DNA of 6,790 bases from an uncultured Spirochaetaceae bacterium (GTDB taxonomy: Bacteria > Spirochaetota > Spirochaetia > SZUA-6 > Bin103), in assembly GCA_913043885.1 (NCBI GenBank), contig CAJWOB010000142.1, positions 1-6,790 on the forward strand, in the 5' to 3' direction. Made by a program: the position numbers and the translations under genes. Within the stretch, counting starts at the first letter, position 1; the number at the start of each line of letters is the position of its first letter. The notes below the pieces were generated by a model. That model was not told the DNA's origin and did no database searches. It saw only the letters and a program-made list of their open reading frames with translations. Shown one piece after another: positions 1 to 6,482 of this stretch.

Positions 1-1552
1 AGTCATATTGGCTCCCCACCTTGCCGTCGAGAATCCCGCCGAGCATGGCAGTGAGCTCCGTACACGCACCGGTGGTCGCCTCGACCAGCCGGCGGGCCAG
101 CCGGTCGGAATGGCCCCGTGGGTCGGCGATCTCGTCGCCCTCCTCGTCGAGCGCTGCGCCGAAGGTCGCCAGCTCACGCGGCGTCGCCTGTAGCGCGGCA
201 AGTGAGCGCTCGAACGACATGCGATTGTCATTACGATAGAACTCATCGCTGGTCAGCAGGATGCGCGGCGGCCGGACAGGGGAGGTGACGCGCTCATCGC
301 CGAGGGCCGCCAGCACGCCGAGTGTCGTTGCATGGCGGCCAGGCGCCGGTTGCCACACGCGCCGGTACGCCTCGACCGTCGCCAGCTCAGCGATCTGCAG
401 CGCGTCGCACGCTTCCTTGCGGATCTGCTCGAGGTGGCGCTGTCGGGCGAACACCTCAAAACGCACGGTGAGACGCCGCCGCCAGTAGCTGCGCACCAGG
501 GCGTACCAGTCTTCGCCGCCTACCGGCTCGTCGGGCTGCCAGCTCAGGTCGCCGGACACCAGTCGCGCGGTGGCGACCAGCGGTAGCCGGGCGTCGAGAT
601 CGCGCAAGCGGTCGAACGCGACTTTGGTGCGATGCGGATCCGCCTCCAGCCGCGCTGCGCTCCGAGGTCCGCCGGCGCAGCATCTGCCACCGCTTCCTCG
701 TCGCCGTTGCCGGCGCCCTCGCGGTGCTCGGCAGCATCGTCTGCCATGCCGTGGTGGAAGAGAAACAGAGCCTGGATGGCGGCCTCTGTGCCGCCGCCAA
801 CAGCTTGTTCGCCAGGACCAGGAAGCGGCCGCGGATATCTGCATATCGCGCGCCAGTGCCGTCGCAGCGGGCAGCGAGGGTCTCGATATCGTGCTGAATC
901 AGCTCGTTGAGCCGGTGAAGCGTCACCACGTCGATGTAGAGGCCGCGCCGATCGACCTCCGGTATTCCCGCGATGGCGTCCTCGAAGCGTGCGTCCATCT
1001 CTCTGCGGATCGACGAGAGGTCGACGTTGCCGTCCGCCGCCGCGGGCGTGTGGCGGCAAGGCGGACCGGGTCAGTCTCGTCCAGAAACCGCTGGTGCAGG
1101 CTGGGCTGCAGCGTCGCCACCAGGTAGGCAACGAACTCGTCGCGCCTCAGGCTGAGTGCGTCGTGGAACGCATCGCGCAGCGGCAACAGGGCAGCGCCTA
1201 GCTCCCGCAGCGTCTCACCGGCCTTCGCTGTCAGGACATCGTTGCGGACGTCCACCAAACCGGGGTGGCTACGGTGGATGGTCGCGCCGATCCGCTGACG
1301 AAGCAGCTCCAGCAGTGCCGCGTCGCGCGCCACGCCGCGCAGCATTGCCCTGAAACCGAGCATGATGCGCTGCAGCCACGACAGTCGGGCGTACTCTTCT
1401 GCCAGGTCTAGATGCGGCGCCTCCATGGCCTGCGAGTCGGCCAGGGGCGCGTCGTTGAGCGGGGCGTTCCGCCTTACCCGAGCGAGGAGTTGTTTTCGGT
1501 CGTAGTTGGAGAGCTCACGTACCAACCGATCGAAGGTCGCGAGGTCCCCCAT
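1..1552 (-). pseudogene. DUF5312-type spirochaete protein, three frameshifts, 3' end beyond window
   Basis: This is a protein of unknown function resembling the DUF5312 family, which I know only from spirochaetes. The start is ATG 1552 (MGDLATFDRLVRELSNYDRK), and a conserved-looking segment SWLQRIMLGFRAMLRG lies near residue 58. No signal peptide or clear membrane segment is visible. The protein-like reading moves through three frames. From 1552 to about 1050 it ends near LDETDPVRLAA. From about 1050 to 790 it contains MDARFEDAIAGIPEVDRRGL and RFLVLANKLLAAA. From about 788 to 670 it contains EAAIQALFLFHHGMADDAAE. From about 665 to 1 it returns to the first frame with RLEADPHRTKVAFDRLRDL and then GDLSWQPDEPVGGEDWY, still open at the edge (ends GSQYD). 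Each step fits one missing base, and all three occur at CGGCGG-like sequence. It may be a true pseudogene or an intact gene with sequencing errors. The product, more than 500 residues, has no assignable role. It lies downstream of bioY on the same strand but has its own promoter-like sequence. Confidence 0.72.
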
Positions 1553-1559
1553 CCGTTTG

Positions 1560-1588
1560 AGTGTAGCCCCGCCTCATTTGGCCTTCAA
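1560..1588 (-). promoter_or_regulatory. Putative sigma70-type promoter of the DUF5312 gene
   Basis: On the minus strand TTGAAG (1588-1583) is followed after exactly 17 bases by TACACT (1565-1560). Only 7 bases separate the -10 box from the ATG at 1552, so transcription would start at or within a base or two of the start codon, giving a leaderless mRNA. In keeping with this there is no well-placed Shine-Dalgarno; the nearest purine-rich run, GAGGCGGGG, lies between the two boxes. The rest of 1553-1670 shows no convincing terminator for bioY. Evidence is pattern matching only. Confidence 0.45.
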
Positions 1589-1670
1589 TGAAACGCCGAC
1601 ACCGAAAACGACGTAATCGACCCCACTAACGGGCGCCACGTTTCCCTCGTTGCCGCGGCTGGGCGATGGG

Positions 1671-2313
1671 CTATCGGTTGCTGTCTGTGGCGGCCTGTCT
1701 GCTTCCCGGCCTGGGCAGAATCAGTGAGGCCGCGAGGATCTTCACGCCATCACCGATGAGAAACGGCAGCATGCCCAGCGCAATTGCCCGTCCGACATCG
1801 TAGCTGTCTATCGCGATTGCCAGCCAGGGAACGCCTACCAGGTAGATGAGGACGTTGCCGGACGCCATGGAGATGACGCGCCAGGCGCGCTCCCGTAGCT
1901 CCGATCCTCGCCAACCCGCGGGAAGCTTCTCGCGCAGCACGCTGACCAGAGCGGCGGCAACCAGAAACCCAACCAGATAGCCGCCGGCTCCAACGAAGTA
2001 GGCAGCGCCACCCTGGCCGCTCGCGAAGAACGGCAGGCCGGCCAAGCCCTGCAGAAGGTAGGCGGCAACTGCCGCCGGCGCGCGCCACCCGTGGAGAAAG
2101 AAGGGCAGCGACAGCACCACGCCGGTCTGCAGCGTGATCGGGATCGGGTTCCCGGGCAGGAACACCCGCGCCTGCGCGCTCAGCGCAATGAGCAGCGACC
2201 CGGTGAGTACCGCGATCGCGTCGCTGGCGATCCGGTAGCCATCGATCGTCAGCCGTCCGTCTAGCGAGCGGCCCGTGCTTTCTGTCGTTGCCGTCGCCCC
2301 CCACTACCTCCAT
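1671..2313 (-). CDS. bioY: BioY, biotin ECF transporter substrate-binding component (5' frameshift)
   Basis: BioY is the integral-membrane S component that captures biotin and works alone or with an EcfA/A'/T energising module, none of which is in this window. Family signatures are ITLQT after the first membrane helix, GAGGYLVGF in the middle, SGNVLIYLVGVPWLA, and the C-terminal LPFLIGDGVKILAA. About six hydrophobic segments are visible. The longest simple open frame begins at GTG 2165 and gives 164 residues, but that removes the first helix (IAVLTGSLLIALSAQ), which is coded upstream in the same frame with no ATG, GTG or TTG before a TAG at 2306-2304. The best start is ATG 2313, with a Shine-Dalgarno and promoter. 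It reaches the body frame if one G is removed from the GGGGGG run at 2302-2297, giving a 213-residue protein of normal BioY size. The product identity is secure; the start and the status of the frameshift are inference. Confidence 0.88.
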
Positions 2314-2316
2314 ACG

Positions 2317-2322
2317 CACCTC
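2317..2322 (-). promoter_or_regulatory. Shine-Dalgarno for bioY at ATG 2313
   Basis: GAGGTG (2322-2317, minus strand) ends three bases before the ATG at 2313, with GAGG about five bases away. It decides the start: ATG 2313 is well equipped, whereas GTG 2165 would cut off a conserved helix. Accepting it requires a one-base correction in the G run just downstream. Confidence 0.5.
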
Positions 2323-2339
2323 GCGGCGCGAGCGGCGAT

Positions 2340-2368
2340 ACCCTAGCGAGGGCAGCCATGCGCGGCAA
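2340..2368 (-). promoter_or_regulatory. Putative sigma70-type promoter of bioY
   Basis: On the minus strand TTGCCG (2368-2363) and TAGGGT (2345-2340) are separated by exactly 17 bases. Transcription would begin near 2333, giving a 5' leader of about 20 nt that carries the GAGGTG ribosome site. An inverted repeat CCCTAGCGAGGG (2341-2352) overlaps the -10 box and could be an operator, but I recognise no known BirA or BioR site in it. Confidence 0.4.
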
Positions 2369-2398
2369 CCCACGATACGGCGCTGCAGGGCAATTGCG

Positions 2399-2427
2399 TT
2401 GACCGCGGTTCGGGGCAGGGCTACCCT
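2399..2427 (+). promoter_or_regulatory. Putative sigma70-type promoter of the gltX-glyQS-tyrS operon
   Basis: TTGACC (2399-2404, five of six consensus bases) is followed after exactly 17 bases by TACCCT (2422-2427). The predicted transcription start near 2434 is only about 5 nt before the gltX ATG at 2439, and no Shine-Dalgarno precedes that ATG, so a near-leaderless mRNA is implied. A perfect 8-bp palindrome GCAATTGC (2390-2397) lies directly upstream of the -35 box. No T-box leader, tRNA-like element or attenuator fits in so short a leader. Confidence 0.5.
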
Positions 2428-2438
2428 CGGCGTCCGTT

Positions 2439-3908
2439 ATGTCCGTCCGCGTGCGCTTCGCGCCGTCGCCCACCGGGTCCATGCATGTCGGCAACGTGCG
2501 CACCGCCCTGTTCGACGTACTCCTGGCACGCTCCTTGGGGGGCAGCTTCGTGTTACGCGTGGAGGACACCGACCGCAATCGCTACGACCCGCAGTCGCTG
2601 GAAGACATCTACGGCTCGCTGCGGTGGCTGGGTCTCACCTGGGACGAGGGGCCCGACATCGGCGGTCCGCACGCCCCCTACGTGCAATCGGAGCGCCTGG
2701 AGCGCTACCAGGTTGCCGCGGAGCGTTTGCTGAGTGGCGGCCACGCCTACCGCTGCTACTGCTCGTCGCAACGACTGGCCCAGCTACGCGAGTCTGGTCA
2801 CGTCGGCTACGACCGTCACTGTCGCGATCTGAGCGAAGAGCAGCGGCGCAGTGGCGAGGCCAGCGGCTCTGGCTCCGTAGTGCGCCTGCGGGTGCCGGAG
2901 GAGGGTAGCGTTGGCTTCGAGGACGGTATCCTCGGTACCGTGGAGCGCGCCGCTGCGGACATCACCGCGGATCCGGTGCTGCTCAAGTCGGACGGATTCC
3001 CCACCTATCACCTTGCGGCGATTGTCGACGACGCGGAGATGGAGATCTCCCATGTGCTGCGCTCCCAGGAGTGGGTGCCGTCGACGCCTATCCATCTTCT
3101 GGTGCAGGAGGCCCTGGACCTGCCGCGGCCGGCGTACCTGCATCTGCCGCCGGTAAACGGCCCGGACGGCCGCAAGCTGGGCAAGCGCCATGGCGCCACG
3201 GCGGTGGCTGAGTTTCGGGAGCGCGGTTACCTGCCGGAGGCGATGGTCAACCACCTGGCGCTGGTCGGCTGGTCGCCCGGCGACGATCGCGAGCTGTTCT
3301 CGTTCGACGAGCTGGCAGCTGCCTTCTCTCTGGAGGGCATCAACAAGGCTCCGGGAATCTTCGACCATGGCAAGCTCGACTGGTTCAACGGCCAACATCT
3401 GCGGCGGCTCGACGATGCTGCGCTGGCGCAGAGGGTACGCCCCTACCTGGCGGAGGCGGGAGTCGACGTCGGCGGCGCGCTCGATGCGGCGGCGGCGCTG
3501 ATCCGAGAGCGACTGACGGTGCTGGTAGACGCGCCCCAGTGGCTGTCGTTTCTGGGGCAGGATCCGCGCCTCTCCGCCGCCGAGCTTACGCCGAAGCGAC
3601 TCGACGCAGCGGCGACCGCGCAGCTGCTGCGCGCGGCACAGCCGCTGCTGGAGCCGGTGTGGGCCGGGGCCGACGCCGCTGATGACGCCGTCGACGCGTC
3701 TCTGCGGCAGCTTGCGGACGATCACGCCGCCAAGTTCGGCGACCTGATGATGGCGCTGCGCATGGCCGCCACCGGCAGTAAGGTCTCGCCGCCGCTGTTT
3801 GGGACCATGCGAGTGCTCGGCGCGGAAGCCACGCGGCGTCGCATCGCGAGGGCGATCGATACCTTGACCGCCGCGGCCAATGCCAACGGAGGCGCAACGA
3901 GTGACTGA
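2439..3908 (+). CDS. gltX: Glutamyl-tRNA synthetase
   Basis: This class I synthetase joins glutamate to tRNA-Glu in the cytoplasm, using ATP. The 489-residue length is normal for bacterial GluRS. The HIGH-type signature is in APSPTGSMHVGN (residues 8-19), followed by VEDTD (41-45), and the KMSKS-type loop is KLGKRHG (246-252). The C-terminal part (about 320-489) is the helical anticodon-binding cage. In the connecting region C106-x-C108 and H127-C128 (YRCYC, YDRHCRD) resemble the zinc-binding site of some GluRS enzymes, but the spacing is not that of the E. coli site. The acceptor-binding segment reads LRSQEWVPSTP (207-217), a variant seen in many non-enterobacterial GluRS. ATG 2439 is the chosen start because it begins the conserved N-terminal strand and lies just below a promoter. 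Whether the enzyme also mischarges tRNA-Gln (the GatCAB route) cannot be told here. It is first in the operon, and its stop overlaps glyQS by 8 nt. Confidence 0.97.
   Translation: MSVRVRFAPSPTGSMHVGNVRTALFDVLLARSLGGSFVLRVEDTDRNRYDPQSLEDIYGSLRWLGLTWDEGPDIGGPHAPYVQSERLERYQVAAERLLSGGHAYRCYCSSQRLAQLRESGHVGYDRHCRDLSEEQRRSGEASGSGSVVRLRVPEEGSVGFEDGILGTVERAAADITADPVLLKSDGFPTYHLAAIVDDAEMEISHVLRSQEWVPSTPIHLLVQEALDLPRPAYLHLPPVNGPDGRKLGKRHGATAVAEFRERGYLPEAMVNHLALVGWSPGDDRELFSFDELAAAFSLEGINKAPGIFDHGKLDWFNGQHLRRLDDAALAQRVRPYLAEAGVDVGGALDAAAALIRERLTVLVDAPQWLSFLGQDPRLSAAELTPKRLDAAATAQLLRAAQPLLEPVWAGADAADDAVDASLRQLADDHAAKFGDLMMALRMAATGSKVSPPLFGTMRVLGAEATRRRIARAIDTLTAAANANGGATSD
3888..3892 (+). promoter_or_regulatory. 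Shine-Dalgarno for glyQS, within gltX
   Basis: GGAGG, inside the last codons of gltX, ends 8 bases before GTG 3901. It favours GTG 3901 over the in-frame ATG at 3880, which has no ribosome site and would add seven residues unlike the usual GlyRS N-terminus. The position implies re-initiation by ribosomes finishing gltX. Confidence 0.65.
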
Positions 3909-5253
3909 CAACAGAGGGGCCGCCGACCGCGGTCTCATGGAGCGCCTGGTCTCGCTGTGCAAGCGGCGCGGCTTCATCTTCCCCTCGAGCGAGGTGTATG
4001 GCGGCCTCGCTTCAGCGTGGGACTACGGGCCACTAGGCGTGGCGCTGAAGAACCGGCTGCGCGATCTGTGGTGGCGGGAAATGACCCAGCTACACGACAA
4101 CATCGTCGGGCTGGACGCCTCCATCCTCATGCATCCACAGGTGTGGCAGGCCTCGGGCCACGTCGACCACTTCACCGACCCGCTGGTGGACTGCCGCAAC
4201 TGCAAGTCCCGGTTCCGGGCCGATCAGGTGGACATCGCCGGCCCCTGCCCCACCTGCGGCAAGACCGAGCTCACCGATCCGCGACAGTTCAACATGATGT
4301 TCCGCACCCATCTGGGACCGGTGGAGGGGGGCGGGACCGAGATCTACCTTCGTCCCGAGACCGCGCAGGGTGCCTACGTCAACTTCAAGAGTGTGCAGCA
4401 GTCGAGCCGCCTGAAGGTGCCGTTCGGCATCGCCCAGGTGGGCAAGGCGTTTCGCAACGAGATCACCACCAAGAGCTTCATCTTCAGGACCTGCGAGTTC
4501 GAGCAGATGGAGCTGCAGTATTTCGTCCACCCAGACGACGCCGACCGCTGGTTCGAGCACTGGCGGGAGCGGCGATTCGACTACTACCAGCAGCTCGGTA
4601 TCCGCGCCGCGAAGCTCCGCCTGCGGCCGCACGCCGACGACGAGCGCGCTCACTACGCCCGCGCGGCGGAGGACATCGAATACGAGTTCCCCTTCGGCTG
4701 GCAGGAGTTGGAGGGCATCCACAACCGCGGCGACTACGACCTCACCCAGCACATGACCGTCTCCGGCAAGGATCTGTCCTACCTCAACGAGGAGACCAAG
4801 GAGCGGTACGTGCCCTACGTCGTGGAGACCGCAGTCGGCCTTACCAGGACCGTCCTGGTCGCCCTCCTGGACGGCTACGCCGAAGACGAGGTGGAGGGGG
4901 AGTCGCGGACCGTGCTTCGCCTGCATCCGCGCGTTGCCCCGATCACGGTGGGAGTGTTCCCCCTGGTCAAGAAAGATGGCCTGGCCGAGCTGGCGCGGGA
5001 CATCGAGGAGGAGCTGCGTGAGTCCTTCGCCACCTTCTACGATCAGGGCGGTGCGATCGGCCGCCGCTACCGCAGGCAGGATGAGATCGGCACCCCCTTC
5101 TGCGTCACCGTCGACTACGAATCGAAGGACGACGATACGGTGACCATCCGCTACCGCGACTCGACCGAGCAGGAACGGGTCCCCCGCAGCGAGCTGGTGG
5201 CGAAGGTGCGGGCGGCCATGGTCGAGTACGCACGGCCGGAGGAGGGCGACTGA
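3901..5253 (+). CDS. glyQS: Glycyl-tRNA synthetase, single-chain alpha2 type
   Basis: This class II synthetase charges tRNA-Gly with glycine in the cytoplasm. It is the homodimeric type (about 450 residues, shared with archaea, eukaryotes, Gram-positives and spirochaetes), not the alpha2-beta2 GlyQ/GlyS type. Numbering from GTG 3901 (450 residues), FIFPSSEVYGGLASAWDYGP (26-45) is the typical N-terminal region and ASGHVDHFTDP (84-94) is a hallmark of the type. Cysteines 98, 101, 116 and 119 form a likely zinc ribbon. RPETAQGAYVNF (151-162) and motif 2 FRNE (184-187) form the active site; motif 3 is ETAVGLTRTVL (309-319) with R316. A HGTP-type anticodon-binding domain runs from about 346 to 441 (APITVGVFPLVKKDG). 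All expected parts are present, with no frameshift. The start lies inside gltX (8-nt overlap), and the stop TGA shares one base with the tyrS ATG. The nearest alternative start is ATG 3880. Confidence 0.97.
   Translation: MTDNRGAADRGLMERLVSLCKRRGFIFPSSEVYGGLASAWDYGPLGVALKNRLRDLWWREMTQLHDNIVGLDASILMHPQVWQASGHVDHFTDPLVDCRNCKSRFRADQVDIAGPCPTCGKTELTDPRQFNMMFRTHLGPVEGGGTEIYLRPETAQGAYVNFKSVQQSSRLKVPFGIAQVGKAFRNEITTKSFIFRTCEFEQMELQYFVHPDDADRWFEHWRERRFDYYQQLGIRAAKLRLRPHADDERAHYARAAEDIEYEFPFGWQELEGIHNRGDYDLTQHMTVSGKDLSYLNEETKERYVPYVVETAVGLTRTVLVALLDGYAEDEVEGESRTVLRLHPRVAPITVGVFPLVKKDGLAELARDIEEELRESFATFYDQGGAIGRRYRRQDEIGTPFCVTVDYESKDDDTVTIRYRDSTEQERVPRSELVAKVRAAMVEYARPEEGD
5238..5246 (+). promoter_or_regulatory. 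Shine-Dalgarno for tyrS, within glyQS
   Basis: GGAGGAGGG, with AGGAGG at 5240-5245, lies seven bases before the tyrS ATG at 5253. It is the strongest ribosome site in the window. Together with the TGATG stop/start overlap it indicates tight translational coupling of tyrS to glyQS. Confidence 0.7.
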
Positions 5254-6482
5254 TGGCGGACACCAGCGCGCCGCCGACAACCGATGTCTTCGGTCTTCTC
5301 GAGCGGCGGGGCTTCGTGCAGCAGTGCAGCAACCCGGAGGGGCTGCGTCAGCTTCTGGCCGCAGGCCCGGCGACGTTCTACTACGGCATGGACGCCACCG
5401 GGCAATCCCTGCATGCCGGCAACCTGGTGGGCCTGCTGGCGATGCGTCACCTCCAGGAGGCGGGGCATCGGCCGATCGTGCTCATCGGCGGCGGAACCGC
5501 TCGCATCGGCGACCCATCGGACAAGGATGAGATGCGCAAGCTGCTGTCCGTCGAACGGGTAGCCGCAAATGCGGCCGCCATCACGGCGCAGGTAGGTCGC
5601 TTCATCGACCTGGATCGCACCATCGTCGTCGACAATGCCGAGTGGCTGGCTTCGCTGCACTACCTGGACTTCCTTCGCGACATCGGCCGCCACTTCTCCG
5701 TCAACCGCATGCTCGGCTTCGAGACCTACAAACGCCGACTGGAGACCGGGCTCACCTTCCTCGAGTTCAACTATCTGCTGCTGCAGGCCTACGACTACCT
5801 GCTGCTGAATCAACGCGAGGGCTGTCGCCTGCAGATCGGGGGCGACGATCAGTGGGCGAACATCCTGTCCGGGGTCGACCTGGTGCGCCGCGTCGAGCGG
5901 GTGGAGGCCTACGCGCTGACCTGGCCGCTGATCACGCTCGCCGATGGCAGCAAGATGGGGAAGAGCGCCGCTGGTGCCATGTATCTCGACGCTGCGCTGG
6001 TGCCTCCCTACGACTTCTACCAGTACTGGGTGAATGTGCCCGACACCGACGTCGGCATGCTTGTGCATGACCATGTTATCGTCGGTCCACGAGACGTTCG
6101 CATCAGGGACATCGCGCAGCAGCAAAACATTCCGCGACGTTTTCTTGAGCAGATTCTGAATGACCTCAAGTCGGCTGGCTTTGTCCAAAGCCGCCGCGGC
6201 GTGGCTGGGGGGTATCGCCTCCAGCGTGCCCCCGATGAGATTTCGTTGGCAGACATTATTCGGCATCTGGAGGGGCCGCTCGCGCCGGTGGGTTGTGTGA
6301 GCGTGAATTACTACCAGCGCTGCTCCTGCCCGGACGAAGCCAAGTGCGCCATCCGCAGCGTGATGCAGGAAGTGCGCGACGCAATCGTCGGCGCTCTCGA
6401 AGGAGTCACAGTGTCTCATCTCTGCGACCGAGTTCGCGATCTCCAGGGGCCGATGGACAACCCCCTTGACTACATCATTTAG
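5253..6482 (+). CDS. tyrS: Chimeric protein: TyrRS catalytic domain fused to Rrf2-type regulator
   Basis: Residues 1-268 are a tyrosyl-tRNA synthetase catalytic domain, which activates tyrosine to tyrosyl-AMP. Visible are FYYGMDATGQSLHAGN (42-57, with the HIGH-type HAGN), the tyrosine-pocket segment with Y174, Q178 and D181, QIGGDDQWANI (194-204), and the KMSKS loop KMGKS (234-238). The match stops at FYQYWVNVPDTDVG, just where the linker to the anticodon-binding helices should begin. Those helices and the S4 domain (about 150 residues) are missing. Residues 269-282 match neither family clearly. Residues 283-395 are Rrf2/IscR/CymR-like: VRIRDIAQ, the recognition helix IPRRFLEQILNDLKSAGF (293-310), the wing SRRGVAGGY (313-321), LEGPLAPVGCV, and cysteines 348, 357, 359 and 365 that could bind an iron-sulfur cluster or sense sulfur or redox state. 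The first Rrf2 helix is absent. The domain calls are firm; whether the fusion is real or a chimeric join is open. As it stands, tRNA charging would be badly impaired. Confidence 0.85.
   Translation: MADTSAPPTTDVFGLLERRGFVQQCSNPEGLRQLLAAGPATFYYGMDATGQSLHAGNLVGLLAMRHLQEAGHRPIVLIGGGTARIGDPSDKDEMRKLLSVERVAANAAAITAQVGRFIDLDRTIVVDNAEWLASLHYLDFLRDIGRHFSVNRMLGFETYKRRLETGLTFLEFNYLLLQAYDYLLLNQREGCRLQIGGDDQWANILSGVDLVRRVERVEAYALTWPLITLADGSKMGKSAAGAMYLDAALVPPYDFYQYWVNVPDTDVGMLVHDHVIVGPRDVRIRDIAQQQNIPRRFLEQILNDLKSAGFVQSRRGVAGGYRLQRAPDEISLADIIRHLEGPLAPVGCVSVNYYQRCSCPDEAKCAIRSVMQEVRDAIVGALEGVTVSHLCDRVRDLQGPMDNPLDYII
6057..6482 (+). other. Rrf2-family regulator segment inside the chimeric tyrS frame
   Basis: This is the part of the fused frame that is not TyrRS. 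Rrf2 proteins (IscR, NsrR, CymR, RsrR) are dimeric winged-helix regulators of iron-sulfur, nitric-oxide, cysteine or redox responses. Here helix 2, the recognition helix and wing, the region leading to the dimerisation helix (EVRDAIVGALEG, 373-384) and a cysteine cluster RCSCPDEAKC (356-365) are present, but the N-terminal helix (the usual ISxxxxYALRAL element) is not. ATG 6057 could in principle start a separate short product, but no Shine-Dalgarno precedes it and the missing helix argues against one. GC is about 59 % here against about 64 % in the preceding 360 bases. The gene of origin was probably about 150 residues; its source is unknown, with Verrucomicrobia-like features only as a weak impression. 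Confidence 0.8.

Noticed and set aside
570..1127. 185-codon plus-strand frame over the DUF5312 gene
   Set aside because: Low-complexity shadow; the minus strand has family-like sequence in all three pieces.
1750..2373. 207-codon minus-strand frame beginning upstream of bioY
   Set aside because: It carries the true-looking ATG 2313 region but downstream is an Arg-rich shadow of bioY; useful only as evidence for the G-run frameshift.
2314..2438. Biotin riboswitch, T-box or BirA operator in the bioY-gltX gap
   Set aside because: Predicted leaders are about 20 nt and 5 nt, too short for a riboswitch or T-box; palindromes GCAATTGC and CCCTAGCGAGGG match no operator I know.
3880..3900. ATG 3880 as the glyQS start
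   Set aside because: No ribosome site upstream, 29-nt overlap with gltX, and extra residues; GTG 3901 has GGAGG at the right distance.
2784..3977. 397-codon open frame antisense to gltX
   Set aside because: High GC leaves long antisense frames open; its translation is rich in Arg and low-complexity runs and matches nothing, whereas the plus strand is clearly GluRS.
4090..5280. 396-codon open frame antisense to glyQS
   Set aside because: Mirror of a well-conserved GlyRS; composition is that of reversed codons.
5151..6419. 422-codon antisense frame across tyrS and the junction
   Set aside because: It spans the TyrRS-Rrf2 join but has no protein-family features; the plus strand carries all motifs.
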